From Sphingorhabdus sp. SMR4y (GTDB lineage Bacteria > Pseudomonadota > Alphaproteobacteria > Sphingomonadales > Sphingomonadaceae), in contig NZ_CP022336.1 of NCBI RefSeq assembly GCF_002218195.1, positions 806,001-870,000 on the forward strand: a stretch of DNA of 64,000 bases, in the 5' to 3' direction. The notes under the pieces were generated by a model that made no database searches, was not told where the DNA came from, and saw only the letters and a program-made list of their open reading frames with translations. A program made the position numbers and the translations under genes. How positions within the stretch are numbered: the first letter of the stretch is position 1; each line of letters opens with the position of its first letter. Below, one piece after another: positions 9,395 through 18,052 of this stretch.

Positions 9395-9807
9395 CGGGGC
9401 GCGTGGCAGCAAACCCGCCGCTATCCGCACGGGAGCCATATTGAACATTCGGCGGCGAGCAAGGGCAGGATGGCGCGACCGGCCCTTCGCTCTCGCTGCC
9501 GGTCCGCAGAAAAAGCAGAGAAGACGTGGCGCCGCCCCCTCCCCGGTCGGGCACTGCCCTTTGCCAGCCAACCCGGCCCTGCCCATTCCTGCCCACTCCG
9601 ACATCATGTCCGACATCATGTCCAGCGCCAACACCGGCCTGAACCTGCAGCCGTCAAAATCCTCCCGGCAGGGAGAAGCATGAATTTATCGGTCTAAAGC
9701 AATCATTCTTGCTGCACCGCACAATTTTTATTGCAGATTCCCTCCTGTCACCCTATTTCTCCGCAACCCCTCATTGGCGCTCCCCCACGACCAACAGGAA
9801 AATGAAC
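9395..9807. other. 413-bp intergenic region ahead of the RND operon
   Basis: No convincing gene. Open frames here run on both strands, but they are GC-rich read-through of neighbouring coding sequence without ribosome sites. The region holds a pair of 11-bp palindromes (9600-9622, listed separately) and must contain the promoter for the efflux operon, since the only upstream plus-strand gene ends at 9394. The stretch 9650-9800 is relatively AT-rich. Confidence 0.6.
9600..9622. promoter_or_regulatory. Two tandem perfect 11-bp palindromes, candidate operator
   Basis: GACATCATGTC occurs at 9600-9610 and again at 9612-9622. Each copy is a perfect inverted repeat (GACAT-C-ATGTC), and the junction ATGTC-C-GACAT is a third overlapping palindrome. 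The centre-to-centre distance is 12 bp. The site lies about 190 bp before the RND adaptor start. Inference: operator for a dimeric repressor of the efflux operon. No regulator gene is adjacent. Confidence 0.45.
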
Positions 9808-11007
9808 ATGATAAAAAATATCCTGACCGGGCTATTCATTCTCGGTCTGACGGCATGTTCCGGCACTCCCGAAGCCCCCGTCCAGCAAGCCATGCCGGTC
9901 GAAACATATCTCGTCAGCGAATCCGAAATACCCAATATCGTCGAACTGCCCGGCCGCGTCGAAGCGGTGCGGGTCGCCGATGTAAGAGCGCGCGTGACCG
10001 GTATCGTGCAACGGCGCCTCTATGAAGAAGGCAGCAATGTGAAGGCCGGGCAGCCGCTCTTCTCCATCGACCCTTCGGAATTGCGCGCAAGCACCGCACA
10101 AGTAAAGGCAAGCCTGGAACGGGCCAGAGCCACAGCGGCCAATGCCCAGGCGGTTGTCGATCGTTATCGCCCGCTGGTCGCGGAACAGGCGATCAGCCAG
10201 CAGGAATATGATGCAGCGGTCGCCGCCTCCCGCGAAGCGCAGGCCAGCGTAGCCCAGATCAGGGCAGAGCTCGATGCGGCCAATCTGCAATTGGGCTACA
10301 CCACGGTGCGGGCTCCCATCGGCGGCCGTGTGCGCAGCGCCGAAGTCACCGAAGGCGCTCTGGTAAGCGCTTCCGAAGCCACATTGCTGACGCGGATCGA
10401 GCAGGCCAGTCGCGTCTATGTCACGTTCGCCCAATCATCGTCGCGCATATTGGACATCAGGCGGGGCATCACCGACGGCTCAATCATATTGAACGAGAAT
10501 GACCGGGCCGAGGTCGAACTGATTTTCGAAGACGGCACCGAATATCCGATTCCCGGGCAAATCGACTTTCTCGATTTTTCCGTCAACGAAACCACCGGTA
10601 CGGTTACCCTGCGGGCCGAATTTGCCAATCCCTCCGGTCTTTTGCTGCCCGGTGAATTTGTCCGGGCGCGCATCTTCGTGGGCAAGAAAAAGGGCGGCTT
10701 TGTCGTTCCTCAGAAAGCAGTGACGCTGAGCGAAACGGGCGGCACCGTCATGGTCATTGATAATGACGGCAACGCGGCGATACGTCCCGTGGAACTTGGC
10801 GCCATGACCGGCGCTATGTGGATAATCGAAGGCGGCCTGAACGCAGGCGATCAGGTCATTGTCAGCAATCTGCAGAAAATCCAGCCCGGCATTCCCGTGA
10901 TAGCGAAGCCGGCGCCGAATGGATCTGGCCATAATGGCGCCAGCGCCGCCACAAAACCGCAAGCATCTCCGTCTGCTTCGAAGCCGGAAAAGGAGGCAGC
11001 CCGATGA
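9808..11007 (+). CDS. RND efflux periplasmic adaptor (membrane fusion protein)
   Basis: Bridges an inner-membrane RND pump to an outer-membrane channel. From ATG 9808 it is 399 residues: a lipoprotein signal with lipobox LTAC (Cys17), then the AcrA/MexA-like order. A barrel-sandwich half (VRARVTGIVQRRLYEEGS) is followed by an alpha-hairpin with heptads (about 95-165), the second half (TTVRAPIGGRVRSAEVTEG) and beta-barrel and membrane-proximal domains to about 370, ending in a Ser/Ala/Pro-rich tail. AGGA at 9796-9799 is 8 nt before 9808; an ATG at 9802 is only 2 nt away and less likely. First gene of a three-gene efflux operon. Confidence 0.93.
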   Translation: MIKNILTGLFILGLTACSGTPEAPVQQAMPVETYLVSESEIPNIVELPGRVEAVRVADVRARVTGIVQRRLYEEGSNVKAGQPLFSIDPSELRASTAQVKASLERARATAANAQAVVDRYRPLVAEQAISQQEYDAAVAASREAQASVAQIRAELDAANLQLGYTTVRAPIGGRVRSAEVTEGALVSASEATLLTRIEQASRVYVTFAQSSSRILDIRRGITDGSIILNENDRAEVELIFEDGTEYPIPGQIDFLDFSVNETTGTVTLRAEFANPSGLLLPGEFVRARIFVGKKKGGFVVPQKAVTLSETGGTVMVIDNDGNAAIRPVELGAMTGAMWIIEGGLNAGDQVIVSNLQKIQPGIPVIAKPAPNGSGHNGASAATKPQASPSASKPEKEAAR

Positions 11008-11051
11008 TCTGCTCCAGCCTGCCATCTGTTGCGCGAAAGTCGAACTGAGCC

Positions 11052-14000
11052 GTGCCAAGATATTTCATTGATCGGCCGATTTTTGCATGGGTCATCGCAC
11101 TCGGTATTTTGCTGTTCGGTTTCATTGCCTTGCGTCAGTTGCCGATCGAACAATATCCTGAAGTCGCGCCTCCGTCGCTGAGCATCTCGGTCGTCTATCC
11201 CGGTGCAGACGCGGCGACGCTGGAGCAGAATGTCATTCAGTTGATCGAACAGCAGCTGAACGGCATCGACGGTTTTCTGTACATGTCCTCGTCCAGCCAG
11301 TCCAACGGCACCGGATCGATCACGCTGACCTTCGAAGCGGGCACGGATATCGATATTGCGCAAACCGATGTGCAAAACAGCCTCAGCACGATCGAGGCGC
11401 GACTGCCTGGCGACGTCACCCAGCAGGGAATACAGGTGCGCCAGGCGACAAGCGGCTTTTTGCAGATTGTCGCCCTCACCTCAAAAAGCGGAAATCTTGA
11501 TTCGACCGATCTCGGCAATATTGCATCGACCCAGATCATCGATGAACTGCGCCGGGTCGGCGGTGTGGGTGACGTTACCCTGCTCGGTTCCGAATATGCC
11601 ATGCGGATCTGGCTTGATCCGGAACGTCTGGCGTCATTCAGGCTCACCCCTTCGACCGTGCTCGCCGCAATCCGCGAGCAGAACAGCCAGACCGCCGGAG
11701 GGTCTCTGGGCGCGCTGCCGGTTCTCGAAGACACACAGATCAATGCCACCATCACCACGCAAAGCCGGTTCACCAGCACAAAACAGTTTGAGCAAATCAT
11801 ATTGCGCGCCGAAACGGGGGGCGGAACGGTCAGGCTGGGCGATGTCGCGCGTGTGGAAATCGGCGCGCAAAGCTATGCCACATCGAGCACGCTGAACGGC
11901 CAGCCGATGGCAGGCATGGCGATCCAGCTTGGCACCGGCGCGAATGCGCTTTCGGTCGCCGAGGGGGTCGAGGCGCGGATGAATGAAATAGAGGCCAGCC
12001 TGCCCGCCGATGTCGAATGGAGCATACCCTATGACACCACCCCCTTCATCGATATTTCGATCGAGGAGGTCGTAACCACCCTGGTCGAGGCAATGGTTCT
12101 GGTTTTCCTCGTCATGTTCCTGTTCCTGCAGAGCTGGCGGGCCACGCTGATCCCGACATTGGTGGTGCCGATAGCGCTGGCGGGGGCCTGCCTGGGGCTG
12201 TGGTTGTTCGGATTCTCGATCAATGTTCTGACCCTGTTCGGCATGGTACTCGCCATCGGTATTCTGGTCGATGACGCGATCATCGTCATCGAGAATGTCG
12301 AGCGCATCATGCGCGAGGAAGGGCTCGGACCGATCGAGGCATCGCGCAAGGCGATGGACCAGATCACAGGGGCCATCATCGGTATCACACTGGTGCTGGT
12401 CGCCGTGTTTCTGCCAATGGCTTTCTTCCCCGGTTCAACGGGCGGCATATACCGCCAATTCTCGGTCACACTGGCGGTTTCCATCCTGTTCTCTGCCCTG
12501 ATGGCGCTGACCCTGACGCCTGCCTTGTGCGCGACCCTGCTCAAACCCATCCGGGAAGGCGAAACCGGCAGCCATGCCGGCCCTGACAATGCCGATAGCG
12601 CGGCTGAACCGCTTCCTGAAACGCTCCCGGGTTCAGGGCCTGCGAATATTTGGGGAAAATTTTCTGCCTTCTTGTCCGACGGGCTGAACAGGTTCAATAT
12701 CTGGTTCGACCGGCTGACAGACCGTTACGGGCGCGCGACCGATTCGATACTCAGCCGGCCCATGCGCGGTCTGGCCGTGTTCCTGCTGCTGTGCGTTGTT
12801 GCCGGCCTGCTGTTCCTGCGCCTGCCGACCGCTTTTCTGCCCACCGAGGACCAGGGATATTTGATCACTGTCATACAGGCGCCTTCCGGCGCGACCCAGG
12901 CCCGTACCGAAGAGGCGATCAAGCCGGTATCCGAATATTGGAAAAGCCAGGATGAAGTCGCCGATCTGGTCGTGCTGCGCGGCTTCAGCTTCTTTGGCCA
13001 GGGCCAGAATAATGCGATGATGTTTTCGCCGTTAGTCGACTGGAACGAACGCACCGCTGACGAAAGCAAGGCTGATGCGTTGCTGACCAAGGCCATGGGC
13101 CAGTTTTCCCGGAATGATGATGCGATCATATTCGTCATCCAGCCACCCGCGATCCAGTCTCTGGGCAATGCCAGCGGCTTCAGTGTGAAAATCGAAGACC
13201 GCGGCGGACTCGGTCGCGCCAAATTGACCGAAGCCCGCAACCAGTTGCTCGGCATATTGTCGCAAAGCGATGCCGTGACCGGCGTGCGTCCGGAGGACCA
13301 GCAACCCGCCCCGCAACTCAAGGTTGACATCGACCGGGTTCTGGCACGGTCGCTCGGCCTTTCTATCAGCGATGTAAACAGCACATTGTCGATAAATTTC
13401 GGCTCTGCCTTTGCCAATGAATTCATTCGTGACGGGCGCTCGCTGGAAGTCTATGTGCAGGCCGATGCCCGCTACAGGATGACACCCGATGACGTCATGG
13501 CGCTGCGGGTGCCCAATGATCAGGGTGAACTGGTTCCCTTTTCGACGTTCGCCACCGCCAAATGGTCGGCCGGGGCACCCAGTCTTGCCCGATATAACGG
13601 CTATCCTGCGATGACCGTTTCGGGTTCTGCGGCTGCTGGTGTTTCCTCCGGCGACGCCCTGGCGGCAGTCGAGGAGGCCATGACCCGGATGCCGGACGGT
13701 ATCGCATATGAATGGACCGGTATCAGCTATGAAGAGAAACAGTCGGCGGGGCAGATCGGACTGCTGCTTGGCCTCTCGATACTGGTGGTATTCCTGCTGC
13801 TGGCTGCGCTTTACGAAAGCTGGTCGGTGCCGGTTGCGGTCCTGCTGATCATTCCCATGGGGATGCTGGGTGCGGTGGTATTCTCGATGCTGCGCGGTTT
13901 GTCGGCAGATGTATATTTCAACGTCGGACTGATAACCATCATCGGTCTGGCGGCGAAAAACGCCATCCTGATCGTCGAATTCGCCATTGAGGAAGAGGCC

Positions 14001-14300
14001 GAGGGCAAATCGATCATCGATGCGGTCAAAAATGCCGCTCGCCTTCGCCTGCGGCCGATCATCATGACATCTCTTGCCTTCATTCTTGCGATGGTGCCGC
14101 TGGCAATCGCGACAGGCGCCGGTGCGAACAGCCGCATCGCTGTCGGAACAGGCGTGATGGGCGGGATGATCAGCGCCACTGCCATCGGCATTTTCGTGAT
14201 ACCGTTGCTGTACATGCTGGTACGGCAGAAACTGAGCCGCAAAGCCCCTGCGGCCGCCGGTTCGCTCGATGAGGAGCAGGCTGAAGGAGACCGCGCATGA
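11052..14300 (+). CDS. RND multidrug efflux permease, HAE1 (AcrB-like) family
   Basis: Proton-driven inner-membrane pump for hydrophobic or amphiphilic compounds. The 1082-residue protein begins with GTG 11052 (PRYFIDRPIFAWVIALGILL). It has the AcrB layout: TM1, a large periplasmic loop, TM2-7 including GMVLAIGILVDDAIIVIENVER (split here as GMVLAIGILVDDAI and IVIENVER) with the proton-relay Asp-Asp, a second periplasmic loop, and TM8-12 with GLAAKNAILIVEFA. A linker of about 45 residues between the halves (about 495-540) is rich in Pro, Glu and Ala and longer than usual. The stop overlaps the next gene by 4 bp. Substrate cannot be read from sequence. Confidence 0.95.
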   Translation: MPRYFIDRPIFAWVIALGILLFGFIALRQLPIEQYPEVAPPSLSISVVYPGADAATLEQNVIQLIEQQLNGIDGFLYMSSSSQSNGTGSITLTFEAGTDIDIAQTDVQNSLSTIEARLPGDVTQQGIQVRQATSGFLQIVALTSKSGNLDSTDLGNIASTQIIDELRRVGGVGDVTLLGSEYAMRIWLDPERLASFRLTPSTVLAAIREQNSQTAGGSLGALPVLEDTQINATITTQSRFTSTKQFEQIILRAETGGGTVRLGDVARVEIGAQSYATSSTLNGQPMAGMAIQLGTGANALSVAEGVEARMNEIEASLPADVEWSIPYDTTPFIDISIEEVVTTLVEAMVLVFLVMFLFLQSWRATLIPTLVVPIALAGACLGLWLFGFSINVLTLFGMVLAIGILVDDAIIVIENVERIMREEGLGPIEASRKAMDQITGAIIGITLVLVAVFLPMAFFPGSTGGIYRQFSVTLAVSILFSALMALTLTPALCATLLKPIREGETGSHAGPDNADSAAEPLPETLPGSGPANIWGKFSAFLSDGLNRFNIWFDRLTDRYGRATDSILSRPMRGLAVFLLLCVVAGLLFLRLPTAFLPTEDQGYLITVIQAPSGATQARTEEAIKPVSEYWKSQDEVADLVVLRGFSFFGQGQNNAMMFSPLVDWNERTADESKADALLTKAMGQFSRNDDAIIFVIQPPAIQSLGNASGFSVKIEDRGGLGRAKLTEARNQLLGILSQSDAVTGVRPEDQQPAPQLKVDIDRVLARSLGLSISDVNSTLSINFGSAFANEFIRDGRSLEVYVQADARYRMTPDDVMALRVPNDQGELVPFSTFATAKWSAGAPSLARYNGYPAMTVSGSAAAGVSSGDALAAVEEAMTRMPDGIAYEWTGISYEEKQSAGQIGLLLGLSILVVFLLLAALYESWSVPVAVLLIIPMGMLGAVVFSMLRGLSADVYFNVGLITIIGLAAKNAILIVEFAIEEEAEGKSIIDAVKNAARLRLRPIIMTSLAFILAMVPLAIATGAGANSRIAVGTGVMGGMISATAIGIFVIPLLYMLVRQKLSRKAPAAAGSLDEEQAEGDRA

Positions 14301-15718
14301 TCAAACAGCCCTGCCCTGCGCTTGCTGTCGTTCTGGCCTGTTCCGCACTGCTCGGCGGTTGCGTGAATCTGGCGCCCGAGGACCGGCGTCCCGAACTGCC
14401 GGTCGCGCAAGCCTATGACGGCGAATATCGCCCCGATGGCCGCGTTGTTGCCTCGCAACTGGGCTGGCGCGAATATTTCAATGATCCGCAACTCAAGTTG
14501 CTGCTGGCGACCGCGATCGAGAACAACCGTGACCTCGTGGCAGCTACGGCGCGGATCGAGCAGGCGCGCGCGCAATATCGCATTCAGGACAGCCAGCGCC
14601 TCCCGCAGACCGATGCCAGCGGCAGCGCAGTTCGCACGCGCACCCCGGTCAATGCCGGTGCGGCAGGCACGGGCGGTGGATCGGTGACAGTCGACAACTA
14701 TAATGTCGGCGTAGCCGTTACCTCGTTCGAGCTCGATTTCTGGGGCCGGGTGCGCAATCTGAGCGAAGCCGCCCGCGCCAATTATCTTGCCACCCTGTCC
14801 GCTCAGCGCGCCTTCTATCTTTCGCTGATCGGCGATGTCGCCTCGACCTATCTCGACCTGATAGAAACAGGAGAACAGATCGCCTTTGCCGAAGCGACGC
14901 TGCAGAGCCGGACTGAAGGATTGCGGATTGCCAAATTGAGGCTTGATGCCGGTGTCACTTCCGCCCTGGATTACCGGCAAGCCGAAGTCCTGCTGACGCA
15001 GGCACAGCAAACACTGGGCGCACAGCGGCTGTCGCAAGCGCAATCCCGCAACCGGTTGACGGTCCTGGTCGGAGGGCGGCTTCCAGCCGAATTGCCCGAC
15101 AGTCTTCCCCTGGAAGACCAGCAATTTGCCGGACCACTTGCCGCAGGCCTGCCATCCGATCTGTTGCTCAACCGTCCCGACATTGTCGCGGCCGAACAGA
15201 GCCTGACCGCAGCCCGTGCCAATATCGGTGCCGCGCGCGCGGCATTTTTTCCGCGCATATCGTTGACCGGTTCCGGCGGTCTGACATCGGACAGTCTGAA
15301 TGATCTGTTCAGCGGTGACAATTTCACCTGGAGCTTCGGCCCGTCGATCAGTCTGCCGATATTCGACTGGGGCGCACGCGAAGCCGATCTCGGCCTTGCC
15401 CGTGCCCTCGAAACCGAAGCGGTGGCCAATTATGACAAAGCGGTCCAGACGGCATTTCGCGAAGTGTCCGATGCGCTCGCCGGTCGTCGCTGGCTCGGCG
15501 AACAGGTAGACACAGCACGCCGCACGGTCGCAGCACAGGAAGCCACGGCACGGATCGCCCGACTGCGATATCGGGAGGGCGTGGTGAGCTATCTGGAAGT
15601 ATTGGACGCCGAAAGGAACCTGTTCAGCGCCCAGCAGGCACTGCTGGAACTGATACGCGCCAATGATCAGAACCAGGTATCGCTGTTCATCGCTCTTGGT
15701 GGTGGCTTAAAGCCTTGA
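14297..15718 (+). CDS. Outer-membrane efflux channel lipoprotein (OprM/NodT family)
   Basis: TolC-like exit duct completing the RND system. It has 473 residues. The signal peptide ends in LLGGC (lipidated Cys22), followed by two OEP repeats (about residues 60-250 and 265-465). The typical FELDFWGRVRNL, LLLNRPDIVAAEQSL and FFPRISLTGSGG blocks are all visible. The ATG overlaps the permease stop (ATGA). No clear intrinsic terminator follows; 183 bp separate it from the thiolase gene. Confidence 0.94.
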   Translation: MIKQPCPALAVVLACSALLGGCVNLAPEDRRPELPVAQAYDGEYRPDGRVVASQLGWREYFNDPQLKLLLATAIENNRDLVAATARIEQARAQYRIQDSQRLPQTDASGSAVRTRTPVNAGAAGTGGGSVTVDNYNVGVAVTSFELDFWGRVRNLSEAARANYLATLSAQRAFYLSLIGDVASTYLDLIETGEQIAFAEATLQSRTEGLRIAKLRLDAGVTSALDYRQAEVLLTQAQQTLGAQRLSQAQSRNRLTVLVGGRLPAELPDSLPLEDQQFAGPLAAGLPSDLLLNRPDIVAAEQSLTAARANIGAARAAFFPRISLTGSGGLTSDSLNDLFSGDNFTWSFGPSISLPIFDWGAREADLGLARALETEAVANYDKAVQTAFREVSDALAGRRWLGEQVDTARRTVAAQEATARIARLRYREGVVSYLEVLDAERNLFSAQQALLELIRANDQNQVSLFIALGGGLKP

Positions 15719-15901
15719 ATTCCTGCCATAGCCGCGTGCAATGCCGGTTTGCTTTTGCCATCTCGACGCCTGAAATCCAGTGAGATAACAGCAGGCGGCT
15801 CGGCGGTGGACATTTTCAAAATGCCTCCTATAAATCCCGATCGAACCAGGCCGCAGAATCTCCAATAGGGTGCGCGCGGCAAACCGTCAGGAGAACCCAT
15901 C

Positions 15902-17074
15902 ATGCGTGAAGCAGTCATCGTATCCTATGCTCGTACCGGCCTGGCAAAAGCCGCTCGCGGAGGGTTCAACATAACACCGCCGATGACCATGGCCGCTCAC
16001 GCCATTAAACATGCCGTCGCCAAGGCCGGTGTCGAGAGCGATTTTGTAGAAGACAGCTTGATGGGCAACGTGTCGCACGGCGCCCCCAATATTGGTCGCA
16101 ATGCGGCGCTTCTGGCCGGACTTCCTAAAACAACCGGCGGCGCAACGGTCAATCGCTTCTGCTCGTCCGGTATGCAGACCATCGCGATGGCGGCAAACCA
16201 TATTCGCGGCGATGGCGCCAATTGTGTCGTGGCTGGCGGTGTCGAAAGCATCTCGATGCAAGGCCCCCGTGCGCAGGAAGGCACAATCGACGAGGAAATT
16301 CTGAAAATCGCACCGGCGATTTTCATGCCGATGATTAAAACAGCCGACATTGTTGCGGAACGCTATAATATCAGCCGCGAATATCAGGATGAATATTCCC
16401 TGCAATCCCAGCAGCGCACGGCAAAGGCCCAGGAAGCCGGTTATTTTGCCGACGAAATCGTTCCGATGGAGACCAGGATGAAACGGGTCGACAAGGAAAC
16501 AAAAGAAGAAACCATCATTGATTATCTGGTTGATCGGGATGAGTGCAACAGACCAACAACCACGCTGGAAGGCCTGGCCAGCCTGAAACCGATCATGGGC
16601 GAAGACAAATATATTACAGCCGGCAACGCCAGCCAATTGTCAGACGGCGCTGCAGCACTCGTACTGATGGAGGCAAAGGAAGCCGAGCGCCGTGGTCTTG
16701 AACCGCTGGGACGCTTTGTTTCATGGGCGGTCGCTGGATGCGAACCCGATGAAATGGGTATTGGTCCGGTGTTCGCAGTTCCCAAATTGCTCGAGCGGCA
16801 GGGTCTGACCGTCGATGATATCGACCTCTGGGAGCTCAACGAAGCCTTTGCCAGCCAATGTCTGTACAGCCGCGACCGGCTGGGTATTGATCCGGAAAAA
16901 TATAACGTCAACGGCGGTTCCATTTCCATCGGCCATCCGTTCGGCATGACCGGCGCGCGCTGTGCCGGTCATCTGTTGCAGGAAGGCCGTCGCCGCGGAG
17001 CGAAATGGGGCGTGGTCACGATGTGCATCGGCGGGGGCCAGGGCGGTGCCGGGCTGTTCGAGATATATTCCTGA
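15902..17074 (+). CDS. Acetyl-CoA C-acyltransferase (thiolase)
   Basis: Catalyses the thiolytic last step of beta-oxidation, or the reverse condensation. The 390 residues carry the thiolase triad: nucleophile Cys87 in NRFCSSGMQT, His345 in GHPFGMTGAR and Cys375 in CIGGGQGGAG. A CAGGAGA ribosome site precedes the ATG by 6 nt. An acyl-CoA thioesterase follows 46 bp downstream on the same strand, and beta-oxidation genes lie on the other strand beyond it. A degradative thiolase (FadA/FadI-like) is more likely than a PhaA-type biosynthetic one given the neighbours, but this is not decided by sequence. Confidence 0.93.
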   Translation: MREAVIVSYARTGLAKAARGGFNITPPMTMAAHAIKHAVAKAGVESDFVEDSLMGNVSHGAPNIGRNAALLAGLPKTTGGATVNRFCSSGMQTIAMAANHIRGDGANCVVAGGVESISMQGPRAQEGTIDEEILKIAPAIFMPMIKTADIVAERYNISREYQDEYSLQSQQRTAKAQEAGYFADEIVPMETRMKRVDKETKEETIIDYLVDRDECNRPTTTLEGLASLKPIMGEDKYITAGNASQLSDGAAALVLMEAKEAERRGLEPLGRFVSWAVAGCEPDEMGIGPVFAVPKLLERQGLTVDDIDLWELNEAFASQCLYSRDRLGIDPEKYNVNGGSISIGHPFGMTGARCAGHLLQEGRRRGAKWGVVTMCIGGGQGGAGLFEIYS

Positions 17075-17120
17075 ACAGGACTTTCGTTTCCCCCAGCGGT
17101 ATTTTACGGAATAGAAAACA

Positions 17121-18050
17121 TTGACCCAGTTGACAGACGAACAAGTCGCAAACCGGCTTTCGCAGGCCTTGGCCCATCGCTCCTCCGTGCCTGCGGAGAA
17201 GCTGGTAGCCGGGTTGCTCGCTACTTTTAAGCTAACCGCGGATACCGCCGACGAATTCACCTATCCCGCGCTCGCTTCCAGCGCACGCGAGCGGATTTTC
17301 GGCGGCCAGGTTATCGCCCAGGCGCTTGTCGCTGCCGATCACACCGTGGATGATGAAAAGAATATCCATTCGCTCCATTCCTATTTTTTGCGCGCCGGAG
17401 ACGAAACCAAGCCCCTGCATTTTCGCGTCCATCGCGACTTTGACGGGCGCAGCATTTCCAACCGCCGTGTCGTTGTCCGGCAAGATGACAAAGTCATCTT
17501 CAACCTGACAGCTTCCTTCCAGAAACCGGCACATGGACATCATCATCAGTTGGACATGCCCGATGTTCTTCCGCCGGAAGACTGCATGAGCGCCATGGAG
17601 CAACTGGCCCGCAACCCTCAGGTCTCGGACGAACATATCGAGCGGATGAGCATGCCAAGGCCGTTTGATGTGCGCAGCTTTCATCCAGAAGGCAAAACCA
17701 ACCACGCGCGCCAATATCAGTGGTTGAAGACCGTGGCGCCGCTGCCGGATGATCCTCTGACCCACCGCGCCACCCTCGCCTTTGCCTCCGACATGGGTCT
17801 GCTCTCAACGTCCATGATCCCGCATGGCCTGCACTGGACGACCCCCGGACTATTCTCGACCAGCCTGGACCATGCGATGTGGTTCCATGACGATTTCAGA
17901 ATCGATCAATGGATCTGCTACGTGATGGACAGCGACTGGACCGGCAACACCCGCGGCCTCAATCGCGGTTCGCTGTACCGGCAGGACGGCACTCTTGTCG
18001 CGTCGGCCGTTCAGGAAGGCCTGATCCGGCTGATACCGCCAAAAAGCTGA
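17121..18050 (+). CDS. tesB: Acyl-CoA thioesterase II (TesB family)
   Basis: Hydrolyses medium/long acyl-CoA to free acid and CoA in the cytoplasm. The 309-residue protein has two hotdog folds, as expected. The N-terminal one includes RIFGGQVIAQAL and HSYFLRAGD; the C-terminal one includes FASDMGLLSTSMIPHG and SLDHAMWFHDDF. The start used is TTG 17121; only a weak GGA is upstream and another TTG lies 12 bp inside, so the first residues are uncertain. Its stop and the stop of the convergent acyl-CoA ligase are 2 bp apart. Confidence 0.93.
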   Translation: MTQLTDEQVANRLSQALAHRSSVPAEKLVAGLLATFKLTADTADEFTYPALASSARERIFGGQVIAQALVAADHTVDDEKNIHSLHSYFLRAGDETKPLHFRVHRDFDGRSISNRRVVVRQDDKVIFNLTASFQKPAHGHHHQLDMPDVLPPEDCMSAMEQLARNPQVSDEHIERMSMPRPFDVRSFHPEGKTNHARQYQWLKTVAPLPDDPLTHRATLAFASDMGLLSTSMIPHGLHWTTPGLFSTSLDHAMWFHDDFRIDQWICYVMDSDWTGNTRGLNRGSLYRQDGTLVASAVQEGLIRLIPPKS

Positions 18051-18052
18051 CC

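Noticed and set aside
13811-15124. About 437-codon minus-strand frame over the RND permease/channel junction
   Set aside because: Crosses two real genes of the opposite strand and contains no recognisable domain.
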